NCBI RefSeq assembly: GCF_016808335.1
Contig: NC_053146.1
Location: forward strand, 40,234,470 to 40,298,469
From: Panicum virgatum
Taxonomy: Eukaryota > Streptophyta > Magnoliopsida > Poales > Poaceae
Direction of reading: 5' to 3'
DNA: 64,000 bases
Positions 53,495 to 64,000 of this stretch are shown piece after piece. The notes under the pieces were generated by a model. It saw nothing but the letters and a program-made list of their open reading frames with translations, was not told the DNA's origin and searched no databases. Position numbers and translations under genes: made by a program. Position 1 is the first letter of the stretch. Each line of letters opens with the position of its first letter.

Positions 53495-54735
53495 TGGCAT
53501 CGGTATTACCATGATTAGGGGCACCCTGATCATGAGACTAAATCGCCCTAACAAACGCAAAACGCAGTTGGGCAATTAGGCCCACAATGCCTAGATCCTC
53601 TCCAGATCCCTAAGAGGCCCAATTTGCACTCCGAACACGACCCAGCCCCGTGGTACAGCCCATCCCCCTCGAACCCGCGGAACAATCTCCGCCTCGCACG
53701 AGGCCTCCCCGCCGAGGCCCTCGACAGCGCACCACATCTCCGCCTCGCTCGAGGGTAACAGACCTACCCTCGGAAGGCAGTCTAACTCCGCCTCGCTCGA
53801 GGCCACCCCTCGGCGGACGGAGCTAGTAACCCATCTGCGCACCTGCCCGTCTGACGGAGGCATTAAATGCCAATCACTCCACCGCGGAGTACGGAGTCAG
53901 ACGATGTCAGGTCACCACGCCGCATAGCAGCCGTGACCGGAGCACTGCAGCGACACTGTGGGAACCTGCGACGCCCTGTGCAGACGTGCCCGACATTGCT
54001 CCTACCACTGTGCAGCCTACCCCTCGTACTTTCTCTGCTGCAGAACCCTCGGCCGGCATGGGCGCGACCCTCGAACGCGGCCTGGGCCTTGACCGGAGCA
54101 AGACCCCCGCCTGCAGGACCCTTGGTGCTCTGCCACGGCAAACATGAAGGACGGTACCCTCAACAGAAGACACCACGACGCCCATGGGAGCCATCAGGAC
54201 GCCGGCACGATTTCCGCAAGACCGGGGAGCCACCCGGGACAACTGCCACGCCCAACGCCTTACTCTCCAGTGCGCCACAGTGTACTTCCTACAGTGATCG
54301 ACCACTGCATACCCCCGATTCGGGGAGAAGACGACGACTTCTAATCTCCCCGTACATGTACTCCGCCCCTCCTTGAGTCTATAAAAGGGGGAGGCGGGCT
54401 CCATTTTCTCCACGATCTGATCCGCTCAGACATTCATACGACAAACTCCTTTAGCTTCACTCGCTCACTCTCCTGAAATTGGCACTCGCCTCAATCACTA
54501 GCAGAGACTTGGGAGCTTCCCTCCCTCTCTCGCCTTGCTTGTACCCCCTACTACAGGCACTTCGGTGCAACATTATACAGTGCACTCGCACACTCCTGCT
54601 GGACGTACGGCCCGTGGTCGGAACCAGGATAAATCCGTGCGTTACTGTGTTGCCTCTTGCATCAACTATCTAGGGTTAGGGACCATGCAGCATCATCACT
54701 AGTTGGTTCCGGGCCGCCAGGTCCGGACACCGACA
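53495..54735 (+). repeat. 5' LTR of the second Tat element
   Basis: It begins TGGCATCGGTATTACC (ancestrally probably TGTCGG) and ends CACCGACA immediately before the primer site. TATAAAA is at 54380-54386. CTCCGCCTCGCTCGAG units (53690-53810) match the U3 repeats of the intronic element. Confidence 0.82.
54380..54386 (+). promoter_or_regulatory. LTR TATA box
   Basis: TATAAAA followed by GGGGGAGGCGGGC, the same context as in the LTRs of the intronic element. Confidence 0.65.
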
Positions 54736-54736
54736 G

Positions 54737-54754
54737 TTGGCGCGCCAGGTAGGG
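54737..54754 (+). other. Primer binding site of the second Tat element
   Basis: TTGGCGCGCCAGGTAGGGG one base after the LTR. The intronic element has the same motif. Confidence 0.6.
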
Positions 54755-54794
54755 GAAGCTGCGTAACTTTGTCTTCGTTCTTCTTGTTCCCTAG

Positions 54795-57060
54795 ATGGCA
54801 GACGGGCCACGCTTGCTCCCGGCGGGCACAGTGGACCGGTTCGGCAACTGTTACGACATGGAGCTCCTTCCGGCCGGGGCCAACCCTGACACTCCGACTC
54901 CACCGCCCCGGCGCAGGAGGCACTCGGGCCAGCGCGCGCGACAGGTGCTCATGGAGCGGCTCGCCTCAGCTCCCTCTCGTGGGTCGAGACAGGCGCGCCG
55001 CAGCCTGGTGCCGCGGCGGAGGATGTCACCGCTCTACCACCACCGAGTGCAGCCCCGGTGCCTCCCAAGGAGGGCGCGACTGCGCCATCGCACTTTCCCT
55101 TCGGGATGCGCTCCGCTGCTGCAACCTTCGCTTCGTCGGTCAGGACCAAAATGAGCGCGTACGAGGATCTGCCGGGTCATCACATCCTCACCCAACGACT
55201 CCTACCCCGACACTGCGGACGACATGAGCTTCTTCGTGGAGAACTTCACGGCCTCGGAGTGGGACTACTCCGGGATCCGCAACCTCGATGCTTTCTTGTC
55301 GTTCCGAACAGCGGCGGACTACTGCCTCACCTGCTTCGAGGACTCCAGCGAGGGGGATTACGATCCCACTCGGGAGTGCTTCATGGTCGAACTGGCAGAT
55401 GGGGCTATCGACGACGCGCCGAGCGACGACGAAAACAACGAAGAACCCCCACCAGCGAACCAAGCGGTGGTGCCTACTGCGAACCCCGCTGCTTGATCAA
55501 GCTCGGCGGCGCGGCAGGCGCAGCTGGCGCAACTCAAAGAGCTCAAGACCAGGCTCGATGAGGAGCGTCGGCAGACACGAATACTGCGTACTGCGCTCGA
55601 GCAGGAGCGCACCGCGCGCGGTGCGCTTGCTTGGGCAGCGGGGCGTGTCTCCCAGGAGCGGATCCTGGCCGACGATGACGTCGACAACCCGCTGGAACTA
55701 AAAAGGGCTAGCCAAAAACTCATCACTGCAGCTTACCTACTTCAAGCCATGCCCGAGCCCTCTACGCCTGCGGGTCGCAACCTGCGCAACGAGGCATGAG
55801 CACTCATCGAGCAGGCTGCACTGTAGCAGGCTGAGAGCTCCACATCTCGTATGCGTTCGGTGGCCTCGGCAAAGGCTGGTGGCACTGCGCAGCAGAACCA
55901 TGAGGCCTCGGTGCACACTCCACTGGGAGGACGGGGCAAGGCAGCCGCGGCCGACAACACAAAAGCACCCTCGGTGCATGACCGGACCAAGAAGCCTCCT
56001 GCGAAGGAGCGCCTCCAAGACACGCGCGGGCACGCTGACGATGACGACGCCCGTAAGATCATCAACGGGAAGAAGTACACCCCTCGGCAGGGTGGATGGT
56101 TCGACCCTGAGCACGACAGGGGTGTATCACCGGAGCCTCCGGGCACCCGTGTGAGATCCACACTGCTCCTTTTTCCCCCGCGCTTTCGTCAGCCCACCAC
56201 CCTCGTCAAGTACACAGGAGAGACGGACCCCGCACTCTGGCTCAACGACTACCGCCTGGCATGCCAGCTAGGCGGCGCGATGGACGACAACGTGATCATC
56301 CGCAACCTTCCTCTGCACCTCGCAGACTCTACGCGGACATGGCTCGAGCACCTCCCCGCGAACCAGATCCACGATTAGGGCGACCTGGTCAAGATCTTCG
56401 TAGGCAACTTCCAGGGCACCTACACGTGCCCTGGGAATGCCTGGGATCTCCTAGGGTGCCAGCAGAAGCCCAACGAATCCCTGCGCGACTACATCTGACG
56501 CTTCTCCAAGCAGTGCACAGAGCTCCCCAGTGTCACCGACGTCGAAGTCATCAACGCCTTTCTCGAAGGCACTACGTGCAGGAACCTGGTGCACGAACTT
56601 GCGCGAAGCCGACCCACCAGTGCGAACGTACTGTTTGACATTGCCACCAACTTCGCTTCCGGCAAGGAGGCAGTCAGTGCCATCTTCGACGGCAAGATGA
56701 GCAGGCGCAAGGAAGATGCGCCCGCGGAGGGCAGCAACAACAAGACCAAGGCCCCCGCTAAGAAGCAAAAGCGGGGGAAGAAAGGCAAGAAGCCGGTACC
56801 GCAGAACCAGCGCGGGTAGGGGCAAGTGGAGGACTTTGATGAGGCCTTCGTCGCTTCCCCGGATCGCAAGGGTCCCCGAGGCCCCCCTCGGGACGGTGGA
56901 GGCCTGTTCGACGACTTGCTCAAGAAGCCGTGCCCTTACCACAATGGCTCGGTCAACCACACCCTCGAGCATTGCGAGATGATCCGCAAGTACTACAACC
57001 GCGTCGTGCGTCGCGACGAGGACAAGAAGAAGGATGCAGGGGACAAGGATGACGGCGGCT
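54795..57060 (+). pseudogene. Gag of the second Tat element
   Basis: It starts MADGPRLLPAGTVDRFGN. It continues in shifting frames through NFTASEWDYSGIRNLDAF, an Ala/Glu/Arg helical segment and the capsid-type core (PPRFRQPTTLVKYTGETDP, then NDYRLACQLGG). A basic tail KKQKRGKKGKK and a zinc-knuckle-like CPYHNGSVNHTLEHC (about 56933-56977) follow. Stops occur at 55494-55496, near 55797, at 56376-56378, near 56497 and at 56817-56819. Confidence 0.8.
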
Positions 57061-57871
57061 TCCCCTTGGTGGAGAACGCGTTCTTCATCTTCGGAGGACC
57101 CACGACAAACATGACCTCTCGGCAGCGCAAGTGCGAGCACCGAGAAGTCTTCTCCGTCACCAAGACCACGCCATCCTACCTCAACTGGTCGGAGGACACC
57201 ATCTCCTTCGGCCGCGAGGACCACCCCGATTACATCCCAAACCCGGGGCAGTATCCATCGTTGTTGATCCCATCATCAGCAACACTCGCTTCTCCAAGGT
57301 GCTCATGGACGGAGACAGCAGCCTCAACATCATCTACGCACACACCTTGGAGCTCATGGGGATCGGCTTGGACAAGCTTCGCCCCAGCAAGTCGCCGTTC
57401 CACGGCGTTGCGTCGGGGAAGCGAGTCCAACCCCTCGCCCAAATTGACCTGCCCGTCTGCTTTGGCACGGCGGCCAGCTTTCGCAAGGAAGTGCTCACCT
57501 TCGAGGTGGTGGGGTTCCGGAGAGCATACCACGCCATTCTTGGGCGGCCATGCTATGCCAAGTTCATGGCGATCCCCAACTATACCTACCTCAAGCTAAA
57601 GATGCCGGACCCGAAGGGTGTCATCACCGTCGGCTCCTCGTTCGAGCATGCCTACGAGTGCGACGTCAAGTGCGTCGAGCACGCCGAGGCTCTGGTGGTG
57701 GACGAGGCCCTCGCCGCGGACCTGCAGAGGATGGCCAACGAGGCCATGGAATCCAAGCAGCGACACGCGGGCAGCTTCGAGTCTGCCGAGCGTACCAAGG
57801 ATGTCCCCCTCGACCCGAACACCCCCGACGGCAAGGCGCTGAAGATTAGCACTACCCTCGGCAGCAAATAG
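57061..57871 (+). pseudogene. Retropepsin-type protease region
   Basis: SVVVDPIISNT-like entry and KVLMDGDSSLNIIY contain the aspartic protease active-site region, with DGDS in place of the usual DGGS/DSG. ILGRPCYAKFMAI follows at the expected distance. The frame is open from about 57230 and ends TAG at 57869-57871, before reverse transcriptase. Confidence 0.7.
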
Positions 57872-58830
57872 GAAGTAGTGCTCGTCGACTTTCTCTGCGC
57901 CAATGCTGACATCTTCGCGTGGAGCCCCTCGGACATGCCTAGCATTCCGAGGGAGGTCGCCGAGCACTCTCTTGATTTCCTGCCGAACTCCAAGCCGGTC
58001 AAGCAACGCCTGCGGCGATTCGACGAGCTCAAGCGACGGGTGATCGGTGAGGAGGTGCACAAGCTTTTGTCGGCTAGATTCATCAAGGAGGTATTTCATC
58101 CCGAGTGGCTAGCTAATCCTGTATTAGTTAAGAAAAAAAATGGGAAATGGAGGATGTGTGTAGATTATACTGGTTTAAATAAAGGATGTCCTAAAGTTCC
58201 CTTTCCTTTGCCATGTATTGATCAAATCGTTGATTCAATTGCGGGATGCAAACTTTTATCCTTTCTTGATGCTTGTTCCGGTTACTACCAAATCAAGATG
58301 TAGGAGTCCGACCAGCTTGCGACTTCTTTTATTACCCCTTTCAGCATGTACTGCTACGTCACGATGCCCTTTGGCCTTAGAAACGCCGGAGCTATGTACC
58401 AGCGATGTATGCTCCACGTATTTAAGGATCATATAGGGTGAACCGTAGAAGCATATGTCGACGACATTGTTGTGAAATTCAGGAAGGCGGATGACCTGGT
58501 AGCCGATCTTAGGATCGCGTTCGATTGCCTTAGGGCCAAAGGGGTAAAGCTCAACCCCGAGAAGTGTGTGTTTGGAGTCCCTCGAGGCATGCTCTTGGGC
58601 TTCATCGTCTCCTAGCGAGGCATTGAACTCAACCCTAAAAAAGTCTCGGCCATCACTCGGTTGGGACCGATTTGAGACCTAAAGGGGGTAAAGAAGGTCA
58701 TGGGTTGCCTGGCAGCCCTCGGCGGCTTCATCTCACGCCTCGGTGAGAAAGGTTTGCCTCTGTACCAGCTCTTGAGGAAATCTGAGCACTTTTCGTGGAC
58801 CCCCCGAGGCTCAGGAAGCCCTCGACAGGC
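57872..58830 (+). pseudogene. Reverse transcriptase of the second Tat element
   Basis: Motifs appear in order: LVKKKNGKWRMCVDYTGLN, SFLDACSGYYQIKM, MPFGLRNAGAMYQR and YVDDIVVKFRKADD (the catalytic Asp pair is present), then LNPEKCVFGV. In-frame stops interrupt at 58301-58303, near 58440, near 58614 and near 58674, and a frameshift follows near 58800. It is not functional as it stands. Confidence 0.85.
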
Positions 58831-58871
58831 TCAAGGCGTCGCTCACTAGTGCTCCAATTCTAACACCACCG

Positions 58872-59165
58872 ATGGACAGCGAGCCCCTCTACCTATACGT
58901 GGCAGCCACGACCCAGGTCGTCAGCGCAACCATCGTTGTGGAACGACAAGAGGAGGGACATGCTCTACCCATCCAGAGGCCGGTGTACTTCATCAGTGAA
59001 GTATTTTCTGAAACCAAGACACGGTATCCACAGATCCAGAAGCTGCTCTACGCAGTGATCTTGGCTCGGCGCAAGCTACGCCACTACTTCGAGGCTCACC
59101 CCATCACCGTGGTCTCGTCTTTTCCCCCTCGGAGAGATAGTCCACAACTGGGAAGTCACGGGTAG
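58872..59165 (+). pseudogene. Tethered RNase H (original Ty3-type)
   Basis: MDSEPLYLYVAATTQVVS, PVYFISEVFSETKTRYPQIQ and LYAVILARRKLRHYFEAH match the RNase H-like domain that follows Ty3 reverse transcriptase. The frame ends near 59163 after a frameshift. Presence of this plus the next domain gives the dual RNase H of Tat elements. Confidence 0.72.
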
Positions 59166-59181
59166 GATAGCGAAGTGGTCA

Positions 59182-59925
59182 GTGGAGCTGATGGGAGAGA
59201 CCCTCACCTATGCACCTCGCAAGGTGGTCAAATCCCAAATCTTGGCAGACTTCATTGCTGAGTGGACCGACACTCAGCTGCCCCCACCTCAGATCCAAGC
59301 CGAGTGCTGGCTCATGTACTTCGATGGGTCTGTGATGAAAACTGGCACAGGCGCGGGCTTGCTTTTCGTCTCACCCCTCGGAGAGCACATGCGCTACGTG
59401 GTACGCTTGCTCTTCCCGGCGTCCAACAACATGGCGGAGTACGAGGCCCTCCTCAGCGGCCTCCGCATCGCCATCGAGCTCGGCATCAAGCGCCTCGACG
59501 TCAAGGGAGACTCCCAACTCATCATCAATCAGGTGATGAAGGAGGCCAGCTACCACAACGAGAAGATGGAGGCATACTGCAACGCAGTGCGTCGCCTCGA
59601 AGATAAGTTCGACGGGCTCGAGCTCACCCACATCGCGCGCGAGTACAACGAGGAAGAGGACGAACTGGCCAAGATTGTGTCTGGGAGGACCACCGTTCCC
59701 CCGAACGTCTTCGCCCGCGACCTCACTAAGCCATCCGTCGACTTCAAGAATCTAGCAGAAACAATCGGAGCAACACCCGAATCCTCGGGGGCTGCGACCG
59801 CCAAGCCCTCGGCCGAAGACCCCTCAGCGAAGGAGCCCGAGGCCATGGACACGGAAGCCGAGACCTCCTCAGCAGATGAGGCTAAAGCAATGGAGATTGA
59901 CGAGGCCCCACCCTCGCGAGACTAG
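59182..59925 (+). pseudogene. Archaeal-type RNase H and acidic linker
   Basis: The open stretch runs from the linker KSQILADFIAEWTDTQLPP through YFDGSVMKTGTGAG, NNMAEYEALLSGLRIAIE, LDVKGDSQLIINQVMK and YNEEEDELAKIVSG. A Glu/Ala/Ser-rich linker then leads towards integrase. All four acidic catalytic positions of RNase H appear present. It is one of the better preserved parts of this element. Confidence 0.75.
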
Positions 59926-61160
59926 CATACCCAGTACCTCGACTGGATGACCCGAGGGGTCTTACCCTCGAACCACGCTCAGGCGCGGCGCATCGACAGA
60001 TGGGCCAAGTCTTTCGTCTTGATTGACGACGAGTTGTACAAGCGGAGTCCCTCGGGCGTTCTGCAGCGTTGCATCCCCATTCCCAAGGGCAAATAGCTGA
60101 TCCGAGACATCCACGCCGGCATCTGCGGCCACCACGCGGCACCACAGACCCTCGTGGGCAACACATTCCGGCAGGGATTCTACTGGCCCACCACGGTCGC
60201 CGACGCCACCGACGTCATACGAACCTGCGAGGGTTGCCAGTTCTACGCCCGGAAGACGCACCTCCCGGCTCACACCCTACAAACCATCCCCATCACATGG
60301 CCATTCGCCGTGTGGGGATTGGACCTTGTCGAGCCACTACAAAAAGCGCCCGTGGGCTTCACACACTTGTTGGTGGCGATTGACAAGTTCTCGAAGTGGA
60401 TCGAGGCCCGACCCATCGCCAAGATCAAGTCTGAGCAAGCCGTGCTTTTCTTCACTGACATAGTCTTCAGGTTCGGGGTTCCGAACTCGATCATCACTGA
60501 CAATGACACCCAGTTTACAGGCAAGAAGTTCTTGGCTTTCTGCGACGACTACCACATACACGTGGACTGGTCAGCTGTGGCGCACCCACAGACGAACGGT
60601 CAAGTGGAGCATTACAATAGCATGATTCTGCAAGGCCTCAAGCCAAGGATCTTCAACAAGCTGAACAAGTTTGGCCAAAGGTGGCTCACAGAACTACCCT
60701 TGGTTATCTAGAGCCTGAGGACAACCCCAAGCAGAGCCACGGGCTTCACCCCGTTCTTCCTCGTCTATGGCGCCGAGGCCATCCTCCCCACGTACTTGGA
60801 GTACGGATCGCCGAGGCTCAAGGCTTACCAAGAGCAGCAGAACCAGGAAGCCCACGAGGACTCGCTAGACCAAGTGGATGAGGCTAGAAACGTGGCGCTC
60901 CTACACTCAGCACGCTACCAGCAGTCTCTGCGGAGATATCAAGCGTAGAGGGTTCGGCGCCGAGACCTCAACAAAGGGGACTTGGTGCTGAGGCTCCGGC
61001 AGAACAACAGAGGATGCCACAAGCATTCACCACCATGGGAAGGCCCATACATCGTTGCAGAAGTACTCAAGCCTGGCACAAACAAGCTAGCTAATGAGAA
61101 TGGGAAGTCTTCACCAACGCTTGGAACATTCAGCAGCTACGTCGTTTCTATCATTGAAAT
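59926..61160 (+). pseudogene. Integrase of the second Tat element
   Basis: HHCC motif HAGICGHH ... CEGCQFYA, Asp in WGLDLVEPL, Asp in ITDNDTQF, and Glu in NGQVEHYN, then GDLVLRL and PPWEGPYIV. Stops at 59923-59925, 60094-60096, 60709-60711 and near 60946 break the frame. Relative to the intronic copy, G-to-A type changes (for example Trp to stop) account for several of them. Confidence 0.82.
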
Positions 61161-61625
61161 TCCAAACTATTTATACATAGTTTGTACTTGTATTTCAAAT
61201 GTCCCAAAGCAATAAAGAGTATGCTTTACTTATTTGTTTTTTGGGAACGATCCGAACCCTTGGGGGTTCGGGCACGCACGAACACTAAGGTAGGCTCGGG
61301 TTTACCCTCGGCAAAGCCAAACCTCCCTTGGGGGCTACTACGTTACGGGGCCGGCCGAGCCACGGGACCGCCTACGCCTCCGGGATACGGCATCCCCACT
61401 CTCCACCCTTCGCCTAAGTTGCTTATGAACGCGAAATTCCCTGCAGAAATTTATCTAAGTTGCATACGAGAACACGAAAACTTAGTAACAAAAAACGGTG
61501 CACACGAAATCCACAAGGCCTCGAGCGGCCACACTGTCAGTATGTCATCAACTAGTTTCCTCACGCAAAAAAATAGTTAAGACAAAATACTGATTTATTT
61601 ACATGGGCTCCATGGCCTAGACTTT
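61161..61625. other. Spacer between integrase and the convergent antisense gene
   Basis: No gene seen. It shares CCGAGCCACGGGACCGCC and CCTCCGGGATACGG (complement) with the equivalent spacer of the intronic element. Confidence 0.5.
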
Positions 61626-64000
61626 CTACAGGCCTCCTTCTTCGTCGCGTGCATCCTCGGCAGTCTCATTTTCGGCGTCAGGAAGGAGGTCGCCCTCGAG
61701 CAGCTTGGACAAGGCGGAGGCGGGGACCTCGGCGGCCGCGGCGGCCTGCTGCATAGCAGCCACCGTGTCATCTCCCTCGACGCCAGGGGTAATGACATAT
61801 CCCATCGCCACCTGATCGAGATCCATGATGTAGTGCGTCGACACCACGGCGAGGGTCCTTTGAACACCGAGGCGGAAGGCGCTCTTGAGGCGCTCGGCCA
61901 CCTGACCGCCCAGCGATCGCAGGTGACTGGCCACCGAGCTCCCGGACGAGCCCCCCTCCCCCTCAAGTTCTTGGCACACGGCCACGGTGGTGCCCTCCAG
62001 GTCCTTAAGGTCCTTCTGCACCGACGAATATGCGACCTGGAGGGCCTCTCTCGCCGCGGTCTCGTCCGTCACCGCCTTCTTCAGCGCTTAACAAGAAATC
62101 AAAGATGAGATCCAGTGAATCAAAAATAGCTTAAGCGGATCTTGGGATACTTACCCTCGGTATGCTCCTTCTCTTTCTCCAGCAACGCCCGAGTAGCGTC
62201 TGCCTGCTGATGGAGCACGGATAAGAAGGCTTCCCTCTCTCTAAGGGAAGTTTCTGTGTCGCGAATGGCCACCTCCTGCTCCTCAAGGACGACGTCCTTC
62301 TCCACAAGGGTGTCAATGAGCGTGGTGACGGCCGCCTTGTCGCGCTAGAGCTCGGTCTCCTTGCGCTGGAGCTCAGCCTCCTTCGCCTCGAGCGCCTTGT
62401 CTTTCTGCTCCAGTGCCACCTCGTTCCGCCACAGCTCGGCAGCCTGCGCCTCGACCTCCTGGGCCTTCTGCTCCGCCGCGGCCCTCTGGGCGTCACGCTC
62501 GTCGACAGCTCACGCCAGCTCCGCCTCCAGCGCACGCTGACGCGCCCCCAGGTCGGACACCAAGATGTTGGCCTCGTTCATCCATGCGACCATACTGGCA
62601 TTGCATTGCTCGAGCCAGTGCACCTGGGAATACTGCCGGGCCAGCTCGGCGCTCTTGCTACACGAGATTTCCTTCAGTCGCTGTGAACGGAAGGACATAA
62701 GCGGAAGACACACAAACGGGGTCAGAAACAGACAATTCCCAGGGAAAGGCATTTACCTTGCTAATAAGGAAGTCCGTCTTCTGATGAAGCTGAAAGGCAC
62801 GGTCAAGGGCGGCCTGGATCTGAGAGCCGACCTCGTGCTGCGCCTTGCAAACCTCCTCCTCCTCCCGCTCATTGCGATCAAAATCCGAGGGGACCCTGGG
62901 CTGGACCATTGTCCACTCGACCCCCACGGGGGGCCCCTTCGACGTTCCCGCACCGAGGACAACCTCTGAGGTCGAGATGAATTTGGTAATCCGGGCAACG
63001 GCTCTAGCCGCAGCATTCGGGTCGATTTCCTCTGAGTCCCCAAACTCCTCGTCCGGCGGCATCTCCACCACCGGCACCACGTTCTCCGGCACCATCTGCG
63101 TCATTGCCGCCGCGGCAGCCCTCTCACCCAAAGCCCCCGTGGACTCATGGGCGAGGGTCTCCTCTGACGCCACCGCTAGCGCCGTTTGTGCCACCGCTGC
63201 CACTGCGGCACCCTCGTCCCCAGCCCCTGCAGGCTTGGGGGCGAAGACCTCTCCCTCTGTCTGGCTGGCGGGGCACTCCGATGCATCCCCACCAGTCTCT
63301 CCTCTTATAGCACCCGGCCGGGCGGCGTCATCAGTGTCGCCTCGGCCGGCATCATCAACAGCACCCGGCTAGGCGCCGTTATCAGCATCGCCTCGGCCAG
63401 CATCATCAACAGCTCCCGGCCGGGCGGCGTCTTCCGTGCTGCCTCGGCCGTTCTCGTCTACGGCATCCGGCCGAGCAGCACGCTCTTCACTGCCTCGGTC
63501 GGCCTCTTCCTCGGCGCTCGACCGAGCAGCCACTATTGTGCTGCCCTGGCCGGCGTTGCTCGAACCTGTCTGCGCCCGGACCCCCTGGGCTCCCCGGGCC
63601 AGCGCCTCCCGGAGCCTCGCAGTGGCCGCCTCTAGCGTCGGAGGCCCCCCAGTCGAGGGCTGCGCCACCAAACATGGCGTAGCACTCGCCCCCGACTTGA
63701 GGATCTTGGACGGTGCAAGCAGGGCCGCGTCCGGGGTGGCAGCCTTATGGCTGGATCGAACAGGGGAGATCAGTAAAGACTGAAGGATCGATCGACAAAC
63801 GTGAAGGGCGAAACATAAAACTACTTACCTCGATAGGGCGCTCAGCTTGTGCCTGCCCGTGCCGCTCCTCTGGGCTCGCGGAACTCTACCACTTCCCTAC
63901 GAAAGGCTTGGGTGCATCGCCCTTGGACTAGCCTGAACCCTCGGGGCTGTTTGCCCGAGGGTCTCCGCACTCGCCGCGGACGTCCTGCCGCCCGCCGGCG
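61626..64000 (-). pseudogene. Antisense 'putative gypsy type transposon' gene of the second Tat element, C-terminal part
   Basis: On the minus strand the C-terminal exon (to TAG at 61628-61626) has LRSLGGQVAERLKSAFRLGV and LAVVSTHYIMDLDQ, aligning with the C-terminus of the antisense gene in the intronic element. Upstream come an intron, a Glu/Leu coiled-coil region (62520-62150), then RLKEISCSKSAELARQYSQV (about 62680) and an acidic IDPNAAARAVARITKF block (about 63010). At 63300-63540 a 48-base repeat encodes four or so copies of a GAVDDAGRGD-type unit. The signature domain lies beyond the window. Internal stops (for example near 62346 and 63370) mark it as decayed. Confidence 0.72.

Larger units (their letters stand above)
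53495..64000 (+). mobile_element. Second Tat-lineage Ty3/gypsy retrotransposon, decayed, running off the right edge
   Basis: 5' LTR, primer site, gag, protease, reverse transcriptase, tethered RNase H, archaeal-type RNase H and integrase follow in order on the plus strand, then an antisense-gene relic on the minus strand. Proteins are clearly homologous to those of the intronic element, but LTRs differ strongly, so they are not recent sister copies. Multiple stops and frameshifts occur in every domain. The 3' LTR lies outside the window, so the target duplication cannot be checked. Confidence 0.9.

Overview
This is nuclear DNA from a grass. The evidence is GC-rich 5' exons, canonical GT-AG introns, Tourist/PIF-, hAT- and Mutator-type elements with clear target-site duplications, and two large Tat-lineage Ty3/gypsy retrotransposons that carry an antisense 'putative gypsy type transposon' gene. 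A panicoid grass is plausible, but the sequence alone does not fix the species.

Layout. Bases 1-350 hold exon 1 and the promoter of a protein arginine methyltransferase 1 (PRMT1) gene on the minus strand. Bases 1.1-10.4 kb are almost solid transposon: a 2.7-kb Mutator-like element with nested hAT insertions and a SINE-like tandem array, a CCGG-rich element, a 4.7-kb Mutator-like element with its own decayed transposase gene, and a 1-kb hAT-like element. An intact eight-exon histidine protein methyltransferase gene (Hpm1/METTL18-like) runs from 10.81 to 27.85 kb. A 13.46-kb Tat-type retrotransposon sits antisense in its fifth intron, which was originally about 80 nt long.

From 27.9 to 46.6 kb there is a minus-strand coding relic, a small ORF broken by a 34-bp duplication, an OVATE family gene, a PPR-like relic split by a hAT MITE, a 1.4-kb PIF/Harbinger element with GC-rich cargo, several MITEs, and a three-exon conserved plant gene of unknown function (38.2-41.7 kb). 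A single-exon 3-ketoacyl-CoA synthase gene lies on the minus strand at 46.7-48.1 kb. Bases 48.7-53.5 kb hold element fragments and unannotated sequence. A second, heavily decayed Tat element starts at 53.5 kb and runs off the right end.

The host genes are functionally separate: two protein methyltransferases, a transcriptional repressor, a wax/very-long-chain fatty-acid enzyme and one unknown. What links the window is transposon activity. Elements have nested, captured or split coding sequence, and inserted inside an intron. I found no rRNA gene, canonical tRNA gene or CRISPR array. The most notable observations are the retrotransposon lodged 35 nt upstream of a splice acceptor of an otherwise intact gene, and that element's in-frame gag-RNase H junction with an open integrase.
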